Part shown: piece after piece, positions 1-11,900 of the stretch
Layout: each line of letters opens with the position of its first letter
Position numbering within the stretch: the stretch's first letter is position 1
Source: Oxyruncus cristatus
Taxonomy: Eukaryota > Chordata > Aves > Passeriformes > Cotingidae
Direction: 5' to 3'
Assembly (NCBI GenBank): GCA_013399855.1
Contig: VXAY01006698.1
Location: forward strand, 1,221,970-1,285,969
DNA: 64,000 nucleotides
Program-made: the position numbers and the translations under genes
Notes under the pieces: generated by a model
The model's database searches: none
Seen by the model: only the letters and a program-made list of their open reading frames with translations
Told to the model about the DNA's origin: nothing

Positions 1-1900
1 TACAAGCAGCAAGAGAAACAGGTCATAGGAAGGTCCCTATTTAGTTAGACCTATTAATTAGCTATCCACAGGCTGAAGTTCAAGTGAAAACTGCTCGAGT
101 ACTTGAAGTCAGGATTCAAGAATGCTGGGGTCAAGAGCCAGAAAGGGTCAAAGATAAAGGTCTGGACATGCAGCAAGAAGTAGTGAAGCTAATGGGGCCA
201 ACAAACAACATGAAAAGAAAAATTTATAGCTCACAAATTACTCATTTGAAATTATACACATAAAAAAATCAAAAGAAGTTTCATATGTGGTTTCCCAAAA
301 GAAACCACATCTCTTGATTAATTTGAAGAATAGCAACAAGAAGATCTAAATCTGGAGTAAGTATCAGCAAGGCAAATTAAAATAATTACATTTGCTTTAT
401 AGGAAAAAAAGGAGTAAGATGGTCAACCTCTGAAGTGTTACAGAAATGTGAAGTGACTTGAATTCAAAACTACCTAGATGTGTTATGTAGCAACATAAGC
501 TTTAAATGCTTGTTTTTTTGAACAATGGACTCCAATAAATGATACAGACCAATTATTAAGGGATTCACATTTACATCAGTTGCAGCTAGTTCATTTTCCA
601 GAAAGCTGGAAACAATTTTTTCCTTCTTTTCCAGACTGCGAGTTTGTGTGCCATGTAACCTTTTCTACACATGGGTCCATTTTTATGCTTTCATTATTTA
701 TTCAACACTCATATGAAAATACTGTAACTGGCCTCAGCATCTTAGCATTCTTACATCAAATTACCTTGAATAACTGTATCTTCAGCAATGTGTACACATT
801 GAACTTGAAGTGGCTGGTATACATCAGCAGTGATAAAGAACATGAGGTAAAGATACAGGTAGTTCATAGGTTGACATGTTTACCCGCATAAGCTGTTCCT
901 ATCTATCAGCTATAAGGAGAAGATTTAAAATGCAATTTAAATCAATTGGTGCATAGTAAGGAATGTGAATTCCATTGTTTCATGATAGTTTATTGTGTTT
1001 TATCTAGAAAAAAGAGAAAGATATTGTTAATACATATAATAATCTGCATTTCAGGATGTGTCCTACTATTATGTTTCTGCACTAAAGAATCAAATTCATC
1101 TCCAAATTCAGAGAACCTCAAATCATCTATAAAAGCATTATTATAGCTTCGTAATTGAAAAACATCCTAAAAACATACTGAAATTATGTTTAGCCTGGTT
1201 TCCATATATATCAAAGAGGAGACGATTCATGGCAAACCTGGAATCTGTATTTTGAACAAGGTGTTTGCCAGCTGGCTTTTCACATTCTGTAGCAAGTTTC
1301 TGCATTACTTTAGAAAATAGACTGAACTAGACCCCCTTGAACATTACAAAATAAATCACTGCAATAACACACTATTTGGTGGACCTTGCAGTTTCAAGTG
1401 TAATCAGGAAGTAAATGATAAAAAAATAGTCTTGATCTTGAAATTCCTAAATAAAGATGTGTGAAACTTGGAAATACTATTAACACAGCAAATTTCTTCC
1501 GTTCCTCCCCCACTGTTCACATCGCAAACATTTTACTCTGCTCGCAAGCGTTTCGTTACAGATTAGTGTCTTCTCTTTTCTCATATAGGCTGTAAAAAAT
1601 TGTTGCTCACCAGTTACAGAGTCCCACCGGGCCTGAACTCTGCTTGAGTAAGTGGGACTCGCACTGACATTCCTCCTGCGTCTGGCAGGATGCTTTGCAG
1701 AGACAGAAGTGACAAAGCCCTTGCTCAAAGAGCTTACGCAGCTCTAGAGGCATCAGCGACCAGCAGCAGGCTCTGCTAACAGGGAGCACAGGGGAGGGTC
1801 AGCAGCCGGGGCAACGGGGATGTAAACAGCCTGCCTGGACAGGTTTGAGTCACTACGACTATCCGGGCAATTTTTAACTACCTTCTCAGTTCTTTTTATT
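1..1900. other. Intergenic DNA upstream of MDM1
   Basis: AT-rich DNA with only short chance open frames on both strands. None shows splice context, a protein-like run or similarity I recognise. GC content rises toward the right edge, where the MDM1 promoter island begins. No repeat family could be named here. Confidence 0.6.
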
Positions 1901-1959
1901 TGGATACAGTATAGCCAGTCAGGATGGAGATGAGAAGGGGGAAGGCAATCAAAAAAGGG

Positions 1960-2454
1960 ACCCCCGAGGGAAGATCTGAACAAGAAGGTGGATTAGGATC
2001 TCCTGACCGGGTGGCGGGGTCGGGTGAGGTGGCGAAGGCGGACCGGCCGCTGAGACGGCATCGCATAGGCTCCAGAAGGGTAAGAAGTCTTGTTTTTTCC
2101 TTCCTCTAAACGCTATTTTTGTACCAAAATAAAGCTGCGTGCGTGAACACGTGATTTTCTTGTAACCAGGCGCCCAACATCCCCTCAGCCTTGCGCTGGG
2201 TGCCTCCCCATCGTGCTTACACACACACACACACACACACACGGCGCTGGCCGTACAGCGCCATTATCCTGCCACAGGTGGGGGATCAGGCTTTCAATAA
2301 GGACAACACGGCCCGAGAACTGGGCTGCGAGGAGAGGTGGCGGTAACCACCCCCAACCAACATGGCCCCGGGGGCAGGGCCGGCAGGGGAAGCGGCGCGG
2401 CCGCGCACTGCCCGCCCGCGGCGGCCGCCGCGCAGGCGCCCGGAGAGGCGAGGG
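1960..2454 (+). promoter_or_regulatory. MDM1: CpG-rich promoter island of MDM1
   Basis: CpG dinucleotides are dense in two blocks, about 1960-2080 and 2250-2454, in a window that is otherwise CpG-poor. Within it are an NRF1-like palindrome GCGCAGGCGC at 2430-2439 and a YY1-like AACATGGC at 2359-2366. Both motif types are common in TATA-less housekeeping promoters. No TATA box was seen. The island sits about 400 bases before the first visible MDM1 coding exon and runs into the N gap, so the transcription start is probably in or just before the gap. Motif matches are by eye only. Confidence 0.7.
2219..2242. repeat. (AC)12 microsatellite
   Basis: Uninterrupted AC dinucleotide run inside the promoter island, between its two CpG-rich blocks. 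Confidence 0.95.
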
Positions 2455-2506
2455 NNNNNNNNNNNNNNNNNNNNNNNNNNNNNNNNNNNNNNNNNNNNNN
2501 NNNNNN
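2455..2506. other. Assembly gap of 52 N, probably hiding MDM1 exon 1
   Basis: A run of 52 unknown bases follows very GC-rich sequence ending in GAGAGGCGAGGG. Known MDM1 proteins start with a very short first coding exon (about six residues) spliced to the exon beginning GLSEY. No ATG with a suitable reading frame and donor is visible between 2250 and 2850, so that exon is most likely in this gap. The gap length may not be the true missing length. Confidence 0.7.
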
Positions 2507-2620
2507 GGCACCGGCCAGTAAAGACATAAACAGTTCGGTCATGCATGTGACAGCGGGTCCAGGCTGTGTTTGTTCCTGAAACTGTTAGCTTAAAGATGTA
2601 GATAAGGGTTGGGGTTTTGT

Positions 2621-2668
2621 TCGTTTGTTTGGTTGGTTTGGTTTTGTGTTTTTGTTTTTATTTTTTGG
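2621..2668. repeat. T/G-rich low-complexity tract
   Basis: Imperfect GTTT/GGTT repeats in what should be MDM1 intron 1. No coding signal. Confidence 0.6.
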
Positions 2669-2854
2669 TTCGTGAAACGCAGTAGTTTTTGTTCTCCGGT
2701 GGGGTGGGTTTGGAAGATGCAGAACAACCTGCCAGCTTCGCTCGTCCTGTAGTAGCGTGTTGGTGTTTTTTCCACTCGGAGATCTGTTACCAACAGGAGC
2801 AGTGGAGCAGGATGTGCACCGGTGGCTTGACAGACTCCTCTCTGTTTGCTGCAG

Positions 2855-2951
2855 GGACTGAGTGAATATAAGAGAAACTTCAAATGGAGAAGCCCAGAAT
2901 TTTGTAGCCCGCAGAAATCCTTGTGGGCAGGACTTCGGTCGGATCAATTTG
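2855..2951 (+). CDS. MDM1: MDM1 coding exon 2
   Basis: It follows TTTGCTGCAG and ends before GTAAGTG. It reads GLSEYKRNFKWRSPEF and then SLWAGLRSDQFG, matching the N-terminus of MDM1, and contains microtubule-binding repeat 1. The exon starts in phase 0 and leaves one base over. Confidence 0.96.
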
Positions 2952-5900
2952 GTAAGTGCCCGTGGCAGCTGCCTGCCTTGACTGCAGCCAAGGCCCAGAA
3001 GGGTTTGCTGTGATGAATGCACGGCCACAGTAACTGGTGATGTTTGCAGTTTGTGCGCTTTGTACAGTTAAAAGTATATTCCTGGGTCATCATTTAGCAT
3101 ATGTTTTTGAACTCCATATTTTTTCTGGCCACAGTGCAACTTTCTTTTATTTAATTGGTGTTGAAAAAAAGTAGTTTCTGACTTTTGGCAGTATAAGCCA
3201 AGGCCCAAACAGATGCAGTGTTAACCTATACAGGCTGAGCAGAGGATGATACTGGCTTACCTGTGGTGTATGGAAACAGTAAACAGAATTCCATATTTCA
3301 GATGAGACCAACTTGGGGCAAGGTTTGATACAACGTAAAATTGTTCTGAAGACTAACAGGTACAGCTAACTGAAAGAAAAGAACAATCATTAAACGGAAA
3401 ATCTTGTGATGCTGTAGTCTAGAATTTAAGGATTGCAGACATTGTCATGGCAGGGAGATGTGGGGATAGGAAGTAGAAGACAAAGGAAATAGCATCTGGA
3501 TTGAAAGGCCTGTAGGGAGTTGAGGAGTAGGAATAAGCTGGACAGTGATGACAGCTGTGATGCTTTGAAAAGAAGTAGTAAAATATAGTATTATCGTAGT
3601 GGCACGAGGCAGATTGAAAAAAATAAATTACGCAGCTCAGTGCAACTGCACTATGCAGTCTGTGTAATTAAGAGTACAGTGTATTGATTCCTACAATATA
3701 ATAAGTGTTCTAAATGGTTGCCTGGTAATGAGGAACCAACTACTGGGAGTAGGGTTTTTTTTAGTCAAGATGGTAGACATTTTAATAAATAATTTAATCT
3801 TGCTAAAGATTATGCTTTATGTATATTATGCTTTACGTATATTAATGTTTTCTTCCATTACTGTAAAATACATCTTTCTTTAACCTTGCTTTCCCTAGCA
3901 CACCGGTCTGTGTGTGGGTACTTGTATTGAGAACGATAATTTTCTTGAATTCTGAAATGCTTAAGCATCCAAACACATTAACTTCTTTTTAAAATTGCAA
4001 TCTACGCTTATTTTCCAGTCAAACTAAACTGCAAATTTTACAAGACTTGCAATAAACTCATGAGTTAGCAATACAGCGGATTCTCCTCTTTCTGATGTTG
4101 TAGTGGTGGTTTTGTGCATGCTTGGTTAGTTTTTCTGTATAGTTGTGTTAATTTTCTTTTCCCACCATTTAACCACCATATCTTTAAATGGCACTCTTGA
4201 CACCTCACAGGACTTGCAGATTGTTATTGATAATTTACTCTTGGTTCTTCTTGTTGAAACGCATAGTTGGCAATTTGAGGAATCTCTTGGAACATCACCG
4301 CAGAAAGTTTACAGCTACAGGTGCTCAGAGGTCCTTTCTGCTACTTTTCTGGTGTTTTCCCACTGGAATTATTTCCTACCCCTTACGTATAGTCAGACAT
4401 CCAGACATTCTGTATACCTTTCGTCATAGGTTGTTCTCTTTATGTTGCTTCTTCGTGAGATAGGTCTCTCTCTCCTAGAAAGTATTTCTTCAGGGCGTGA
4501 CTTTCACTCACTTTTCCGTCACAGTTGAGCACTTTGAAGTGGATTGCCACTTTGAATGTGTTCAGTCGTTCAATACTCTTCTTAATACGGTGGGATAATT
4601 TTATTTTCATCTGCCTGTGTAAAGGCCAGCAATTCTTAAAAATAACTTGATACCTGGTTTTCTTGCAAAGTATTTTTCTATTTTTGGAAATGTTTTTGTG
4701 TTCATTCTGTAAAAAGTTACCAGGTATCTGAGATGGTCCTAAATTGCAAGGTGGGTGGGCATCTGTCACAATCATTGTGAACCTGTTCAGCAGGGTATGT
4801 GGTGCATGTGTAATGAGAAGTGCTTGTAGCATAATTTATTGCTGCGGGTTGGTTATTCTGTATCTGTGTTAGCCACGTTCTTTTCACTGGTTGTGTTAGT
4901 TTTCTTCTTGTTCAACCCCCAGAAACAATTTGCGCAAGGTTGTCCTGTGGACAGTTTTGCTTTATAGGGTTTTATCCGATATTGTCCTGGCGCACCATGT
5001 TCCTGTCTTTTTAGTATGAAGTCATTTTCAGATAGGAAAGAACACAGAACTTCACAGCCATGCCCACAGTTCAGTCCGTCATTGCTCAAAAAAATACTAA
5101 AGATACTAAAACAGTGCTTTCTAGTTATCAGTTGTATGATAAACTTTCAGTTTATTATTGTAATAGAGTGATATTATGTCTTCAATAGAATGTTTTTGTC
5201 AAACCTAATGTGATTTTTTTCAGGAATCACGAGAGAACCAAAATTCATTTCCAAGAGAAGGGTACCTTACCATGATCCACAGATTTCAAAGTCCTTTGAA
5301 TGGACAGCAGATTGTGATTTGAATGACCCACTTGAACCTGAAGCTGCAGAGTTGCACACAGACCACAACAACAATGATGTGAATCAGGAAGAAATTGAAA
5401 CGCTGGAAGGACCCAGACTCCTCCCAAAAGTTCGGTCACATTTGGTAGATTCTAGTGGGGAAACAGCTCTTGCCCTTGCAGAGAACAACATGAAGAAATC
5501 ACCCCCTGAAGCTCCACCAAATCAAAATGAAACATTTTCATCTCCAAAAAAGGAATTAGAAAAAATGGGTAATGGGGTAAGGGAATTTTTTTTTTTTTAA
5601 TTGACCAATTATAAAAGTTGCTAACAGTAATTTCATGCACATACTCAGACTCTCTTGTCTAACTCTTTCTTTAGCTGTGTATTTTGATGGTCTATGTTGT
5701 AGCTTCTCTGTTGGGAGAGCAGCATTTTGAGATCAGATTTTGGTGCTACTTAATTCAACAGGAATTTGCTCTTCATGTGTCATCACTGTTGTTTCAATTA
5801 AACTAGCCAATAATATGTAGACTTTTTGGGCTTGGTGACTGTAATGAGAAAATGTACTTTGCATAATTTTGTTCATAAAACCAAACCCCAAACCATTGGT

Positions 5901-8900
5901 TTGAAAGTGTGTGTTGAAAGATGTCTGACTTGTAAAACATTGTAGGACAGGAAACAATCATTGTTATTTTTTTTCCTTTTTTGTGTTATCAGCTTCACAG
6001 AGCCCTTCAGAGGAAAGCAGACTTGAATATTTCACGTTTAAATACTTTCCCCAGAAATTCTGAATATCAAAGCCAATTTGTCTGGAAGAGTCCCCATGAA
6101 AAGTCACCAATACTTGCAGCTGAACAGGTAACTTTCAAGAATCCAAAAAGTAAATGAGTACTTTCTTTTATGTATCCGCAAAGTTGCTTACCTTCCAAGA
6201 TTTGTGTTTTTCCTTTTTTGGTGGGGGAACAACAAACTTGAATGTTGTTACATGGTTTCTTTTTTTCTCTCTCCCTGTATGAAAGTGCATTTTAATGAGA
6301 TTTGTTTCCATGTTTTGTGGTCAGGTCTAATTATTTTTTCTCCTTACACCTGATTGTATTTTGTTCTTTCTTATGGGACCATTTTCTTCTGTTTACATTA
6401 ATTTACCTGTGTTGCCACAGTTTCTTATTCTCAGTCTCCATCTTTGTGCGCATGTACTTCTAAGCCATAAAGTGCGTCTCTGTGGTGTTTTTTTCTTTCA
6501 TGAGAACATGAAAGAATTATATTTAAGAGTGGAGTCTTCCAATTTTAAGATATTCTTCTGGCATTTTAATACATCTCAAGAAGTTTGGGTTTTTTTAGGG
6601 TTGAAAATGCTATTTCTAGTCAGACCACAAAGAATAACTGATTGTGAGCCTAGTTTGTGTTTTCAGTTAATTGTTACTGGGATTGGGACTTGAGAGACTC
6701 GATCTGTTTTTTGGTCATTTTATGGTATAAAATAGGCACTTCTGCTTCTATTTTGTCTTCTGTTAGTAGGATTACTAGAGATGGTGCACTCTCTCTTTTT
6801 ATCCACAGGTAGCAGATTTGTTCAGGCACAGCTTTCAGGGGAAGTAAATGTTGATACCTAAGATCAGTCACTGTCCTGTCTTTTTCTGTTGAAGTGCCAA
6901 GCAGGTGGATTTACTACAGGATATGCTTCCCAGCAGTCCCTTGTCCAAGGAAAACTCTTTGAAATGTGTGATGGTAGTATAGAAATCAAAGAACCTTTTG
7001 AGAAAGAGGCAGGTCCCAGAAAGTCACCTTATGGAAAATTTCAGAGAGGATTCCATTTGATTCTGTGTGAAATCAGTTCGATAATGTCATTACTGATGCT
7101 TGTGAATCCGCCTTTTTCAGAGGATAGACTTTGAAATCTAAAATAGCAAACTTTTTTTTTCATAGCTTATGCAGAATAAGAAGCAGAATAAGTCTGTAGG
7201 CACTATACATCTGTGGGCAAACAGAACTTAGAGAAAATTTCATTGTAAAAATGATACATATTAACAAATTGATATTCTTTGATGTCAATATGACAGAGAA
7301 TATACCTGAAGACTGAATAATGACAATACCTTTCCCTTGAAGAGATTCAGAGAAAATCTCAAAGTTATCCAAGTTAGGTTTAAGTCAGACCCAAATTCTC
7401 ATAGCAAAGCTGAGGAAAATGTATGCTTGTCACATATGGCATGGTCTTTAAATTCAACACCCCATAAGGGATGATACACAACCACATATCAGGCAAATTC
7501 TCTATCTTGGTTTATAGTACTATATTGATGGGAAAATAATGGATTTTAATTTACCCAACCCTAAGCATCCAGCTCTAGAACACAGAGTCTGTTACTTATG
7601 GACTGAACATGTACTGAGGACTCACGGAATTTTTATGGCGTACCTTTCAAAAAGCATGATTTTACATACAACTCTGAAGGTGAACTGTCTTCCCAAATAA
7701 ACAAAACCTCTGGTAGTAAACTTCAGTAAGAACAGCATTTGATCACAGGTTTCTGTGTCTGACTTGATCACTTTTAAATTTATTTTCATCAGATTAAATT
7801 TCTCTTGGATTTGTCCTGAAAGTTCATTAGTCTGCACATGCTGTATTTGTACACACGACTGTCTCTCTGCTCATACATGAGTGTATTCACATGAATCACT
7901 TAACAGATTTTGAAAATTTAGCCTCAAGGTAGGCAAATCTCACTTTTTTCTTTGTTTTGTTTTCTTTCTCACCCCAAGGTTATTTGCAACACAAGGAAAT
8001 CCACACCTGTGGTTAAATCTCCTGCAGTTACATCTGAAACTGCCAATGAGAGAAATTTCAAAGGGTCTCCTCCTGTTAAGGGTCCACAAGAGAGAGGTGT
8101 TTCAGAAGAGAAAGAATTTCCAGTTTCTGAACAAGTAAATATTTCCCTGAATGAAAGGCTTTAGTAGTACTTATATAGTTTTGATCTATTCTATAATGGG
8201 GTGGGTTTATTTTGAAAGTTTGTAGTTACATTGTAGAGCTGTTGCTAATGACACTGGACTCAATAGTGGTTTTGCTATAAAAGACTGAAAATAACGTTGT
8301 ACAGCTCTGCTTTTTGGGGTTTCTGTAGTGGGTTGTGTAGTTTCTGTAGTTCATTTTTTTTAAGTTTACAATGAAATTTTAAGTGTTTTTCTGAGTTTTC
8401 AAATGGTTTCATTTATTTTTTAAAATATTTAATTTTTTTGTTCCCAATTGAAACTTTGTTTTTAGTTATTAGGACAGTTTCTGAAGTCTAAATCTCTGAT
8501 TTATACTCTCATTGGTACCAGTGTTGTCTCTTGGTGTCAGGAGGGCTAAATGGGAGGTCTGGTACTTTTTGAATGTCATAAATGAGAGAAAGTGTAAATA
8601 AAAAATAATTTTGATGTATAAAACTTGTCACAGTTGGAACTGATTTTCAGCCAATAGTTGTAATTTGAAGAAACAAGAAGAAAGGGTTACAGTTAGTCGG
8701 CCTTGATAAGTTGAAAGGGTAAGTAATTGTATGGTGCTATAACAGGACGTTGTGTAGCCTTTGTAGGTTCTGTTACTCAGTTCAAAATATTAATGTCTTT
8801 TGTGAGAGTAAAAGACATTTTTAAGTTTCTTTCTTTTTTAAAGACATTAAAACAACAAGTTTAAAAGACGTTTTAAAGTAACTTTTAAATATTAAAATGT

Positions 8901-11900
8901 CTTTTATGAAAATTTGGCTGCCTTGCATTTCCTTGTCATGCTGTTGACTTGTACAAACGTAAGTGGACATTTAGGAAACATGCCTATGTTGTTTTTACAA
9001 GTTATGTAATGAAATGGAATTGTTTCAGACTGAGACAACCTAAAAATGGGTGAGAGCAAATTGGAGTGCATGACTGAACCTAGTTTGCAGGGGGGGTGTA
9101 TGAATGTATATTTTTGTAGCAAGTTGCCAAGTGTAGTGTTGTCTAAACTCGTGCAGGTTATCTAGCCATCCTTCAGGTACAAGGACCACAAATGAGTCTT
9201 CTCACCACCCATCTCTGTTCCTGATGAAACAAAAGAGCCACTGTCAGATAACATGTTCCCTAGGACCACTACTGAGCAAAACGTGTGCTTAATATGCAGT
9301 GCCTGTGGCTTAGTTTAAAGCTGTTGGTACTTCTGAGGTGATTGTTGGCTTGGAGGTTTTGTCATATAAAACTCTGACCTGCCCAGTGCTTTAAATCCCC
9401 TTTGGGAATGAGGAATTTTATGTCCCCTTTTACCTCTTTTAGCAGATACAAAGAAAGCTTGAAAAGCCTGAGGCTTTCAGGAAACATTTATCTGGTGTTA
9501 ATATTGGAATTTCAGGTTGTTTTTTGAGAACAGCTAATGCAGTGAAGTAAGAGAAGTCACGAGAAGGGAATTTTGGTGAAAGTGTCTAAAAAACTGGTAG
9601 TTCATACCAGTATCTCTTCTCTGATTAGTATCTTGAAAGAGTTTTGGGGGATTTTGGTGGGATTTCTTTTTTCCTTGAATTTCAACAGTATCTGTGAGGA
9701 TCTCTACCAGAATCAGAAGTCACGTATGAGACAATAAAATAAATCAGGAAAAAAGAATCTTTTATGTAAAAACCAAACAAATCAATCTAATAATTTGTAA
9801 AACATAATGGCAGGAAATAAAAAAATTTACCTTTTGGACTCAGGTTAGAATGTGCAAGTATTGTGTTATTTTATTTCTGTGTTTCATGTTAATTTCGTAA
9901 AGTGTACAAAATGGATCATCTAACTAACTGAATGTTGTACTCAGAGACTTAGCTTTGGCATTTTGTTAGTTTATTTTTGTATTAACAAAAGAATGGGATA
10001 TTTTTGTTTGTATTAAATATGCAAAATAACTAACACTAAAATAAAATTAACTATTTGGAAGAGCTTGATGTCAGAAAGAAATATGAGGGTTTTCAGATTG
10101 TTAGCTAATATGGTATTTTTAAAATTATCTTTGCCTTAGAGTAAGAGGGAAGAACCGTTTCAAAAACCAGCAGAAGATGCAGCAAAACAAGGGAAATCAG
10201 AACAGAAACATCCTAAACAAAAAAATAAGCAACATATCAGTCCAAAACCCCTCTCTTTACATACAAGTCGTGGGTATGTATAAAATAGGAAAACCTAGAC
10301 TAGTGAGTAGGTGTACAGCAGCCTGATATTTAGAATGATGGACAGTGGACCTTTAACCACACCATGCTACAGTTGAAGGGGCAAATGCCCTCTTGCAGCT
10401 CTGGGATTGAGTGTCCTGTGGGTACATCTAAACCTGGTGTTAATTTCCATCCTCTTCTCTGGTCAACAGAAATGAAGCTTTGTAGCTACTCCAGTTTAAC
10501 CTTGTGATGCAGTAATAGTATTACTAATGAGTTTAACATGAATGAAAGTGGTGCAGTGCTGCTACTAAACTTTTAGCAAGTCCGTCAGAAGTCATAGTCA
10601 CCCCTCAAACTGCTCTCCTGTGCTTGCTCCACACCTTAAAACTGTGGTGATTGTACTTGATCTCTGCTGTTTCTAGTCCCTAATGACTTCTGTCCCTGAT
10701 TAACAAAAGTAAACACGAGGTAAAGGGAAGTAGAGAGATCTGTCCCATTTAGGGTAAGCTGACAAGCATGGAAATGAAATGAAATTGTATGTTACTGAGC
10801 GCTATCAAAGTATCTTTTTTTTCTGCCACATGCCTACATTGCAGGAATTGAACTCATCTTTCCATTTTATACACATCTGAGATATGTCAAAAGAAATACA
10901 AGGCAAGAATAGATGTGGGCTTTAAAATGCAAAAATAAACCATCTCTCCTGTGCTTAACATATGCCCCAGCGATTGCTTTCATTCTTTCTGGCAGTGTTA
11001 AGGCATTAAATTAAAAATGGGAGAGGAGACTTACCTGAGTCTGAATGCTGTTGGATATTGGGAGTTGATTACAAAATGATAACACAAAATTCTGTGAAAT
11101 AAAATTGCTTTATGAAAAAGTAAGCGGATATAGTATAGCTAAAATCTTTAACTCTTTGGTTTTCTTCATGCTCTGATGTGGTGGATTGTAGTCAATTTTG
11201 CAGTGAATAGTGTGTAAAATTCTTGATCAGATGCTGTGGCTCTTTTCATTTTAGGATAAATTTCTTCCTCTTATGCCTTCAGTGTGATAGCATAAGAGAG
11301 ATTTTTCTTAAAAAATCACTGGGCAAATAGCTGTCAAAATGTGCAAGTTCTCAATATGCAGACAGGATTGTTGCTTTGTATGCAAGCTGTGTTGCATGGC
11401 CTGCTTTTGCAGTGTGACTGCAATCAAGGCATAGCAGTGATGTGTTTTTCAAACTAATCCATTAGTTTTGCTACCAAAACTGAAGAAATTCTGTCAGTTT
11501 TAAAGAAGGGGACATATTGAAAGAAATTTTGAGTATAAAGGGTTTGTGACCTTGGTATTTTTCTTTTGAAAAGGTGCTTTTTATTCCCTGGCTTCAGGCT
11601 TTTATGACCTATTTCTGCAGAAGGATTTAAAAAGAGGGCTTTTGCACCCAATGCTGAATATATTAAAATAAAGTTAGTAATTTTCTGAAGCAAGATTAAA
11701 ACCAAAAATGTCGTTAGATTTAAGCTGATACATCCACAGTTCAGTGCTTAAGGACTTGAGGTACTACTTGTTGCCTGCTGTAGGCTAGATGATGTTAATT
11801 TTTCTGTGTATGTATGTGTGTGGCAGAAGGGAAAATGAACCCATCTTTTCAAGCACTGAGGCCTTGTGAAGATCAAAGCCAGTAGGACATAGTTAGATGA

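Noticed and set aside
2337..2579. ATG-like open frame across the N gap as the MDM1 start
   Set aside because: It is alanine/glycine/arginine-rich CpG-island translation that does not resemble the MDM1 N-terminus and is not joined to exon 2 by a donor.
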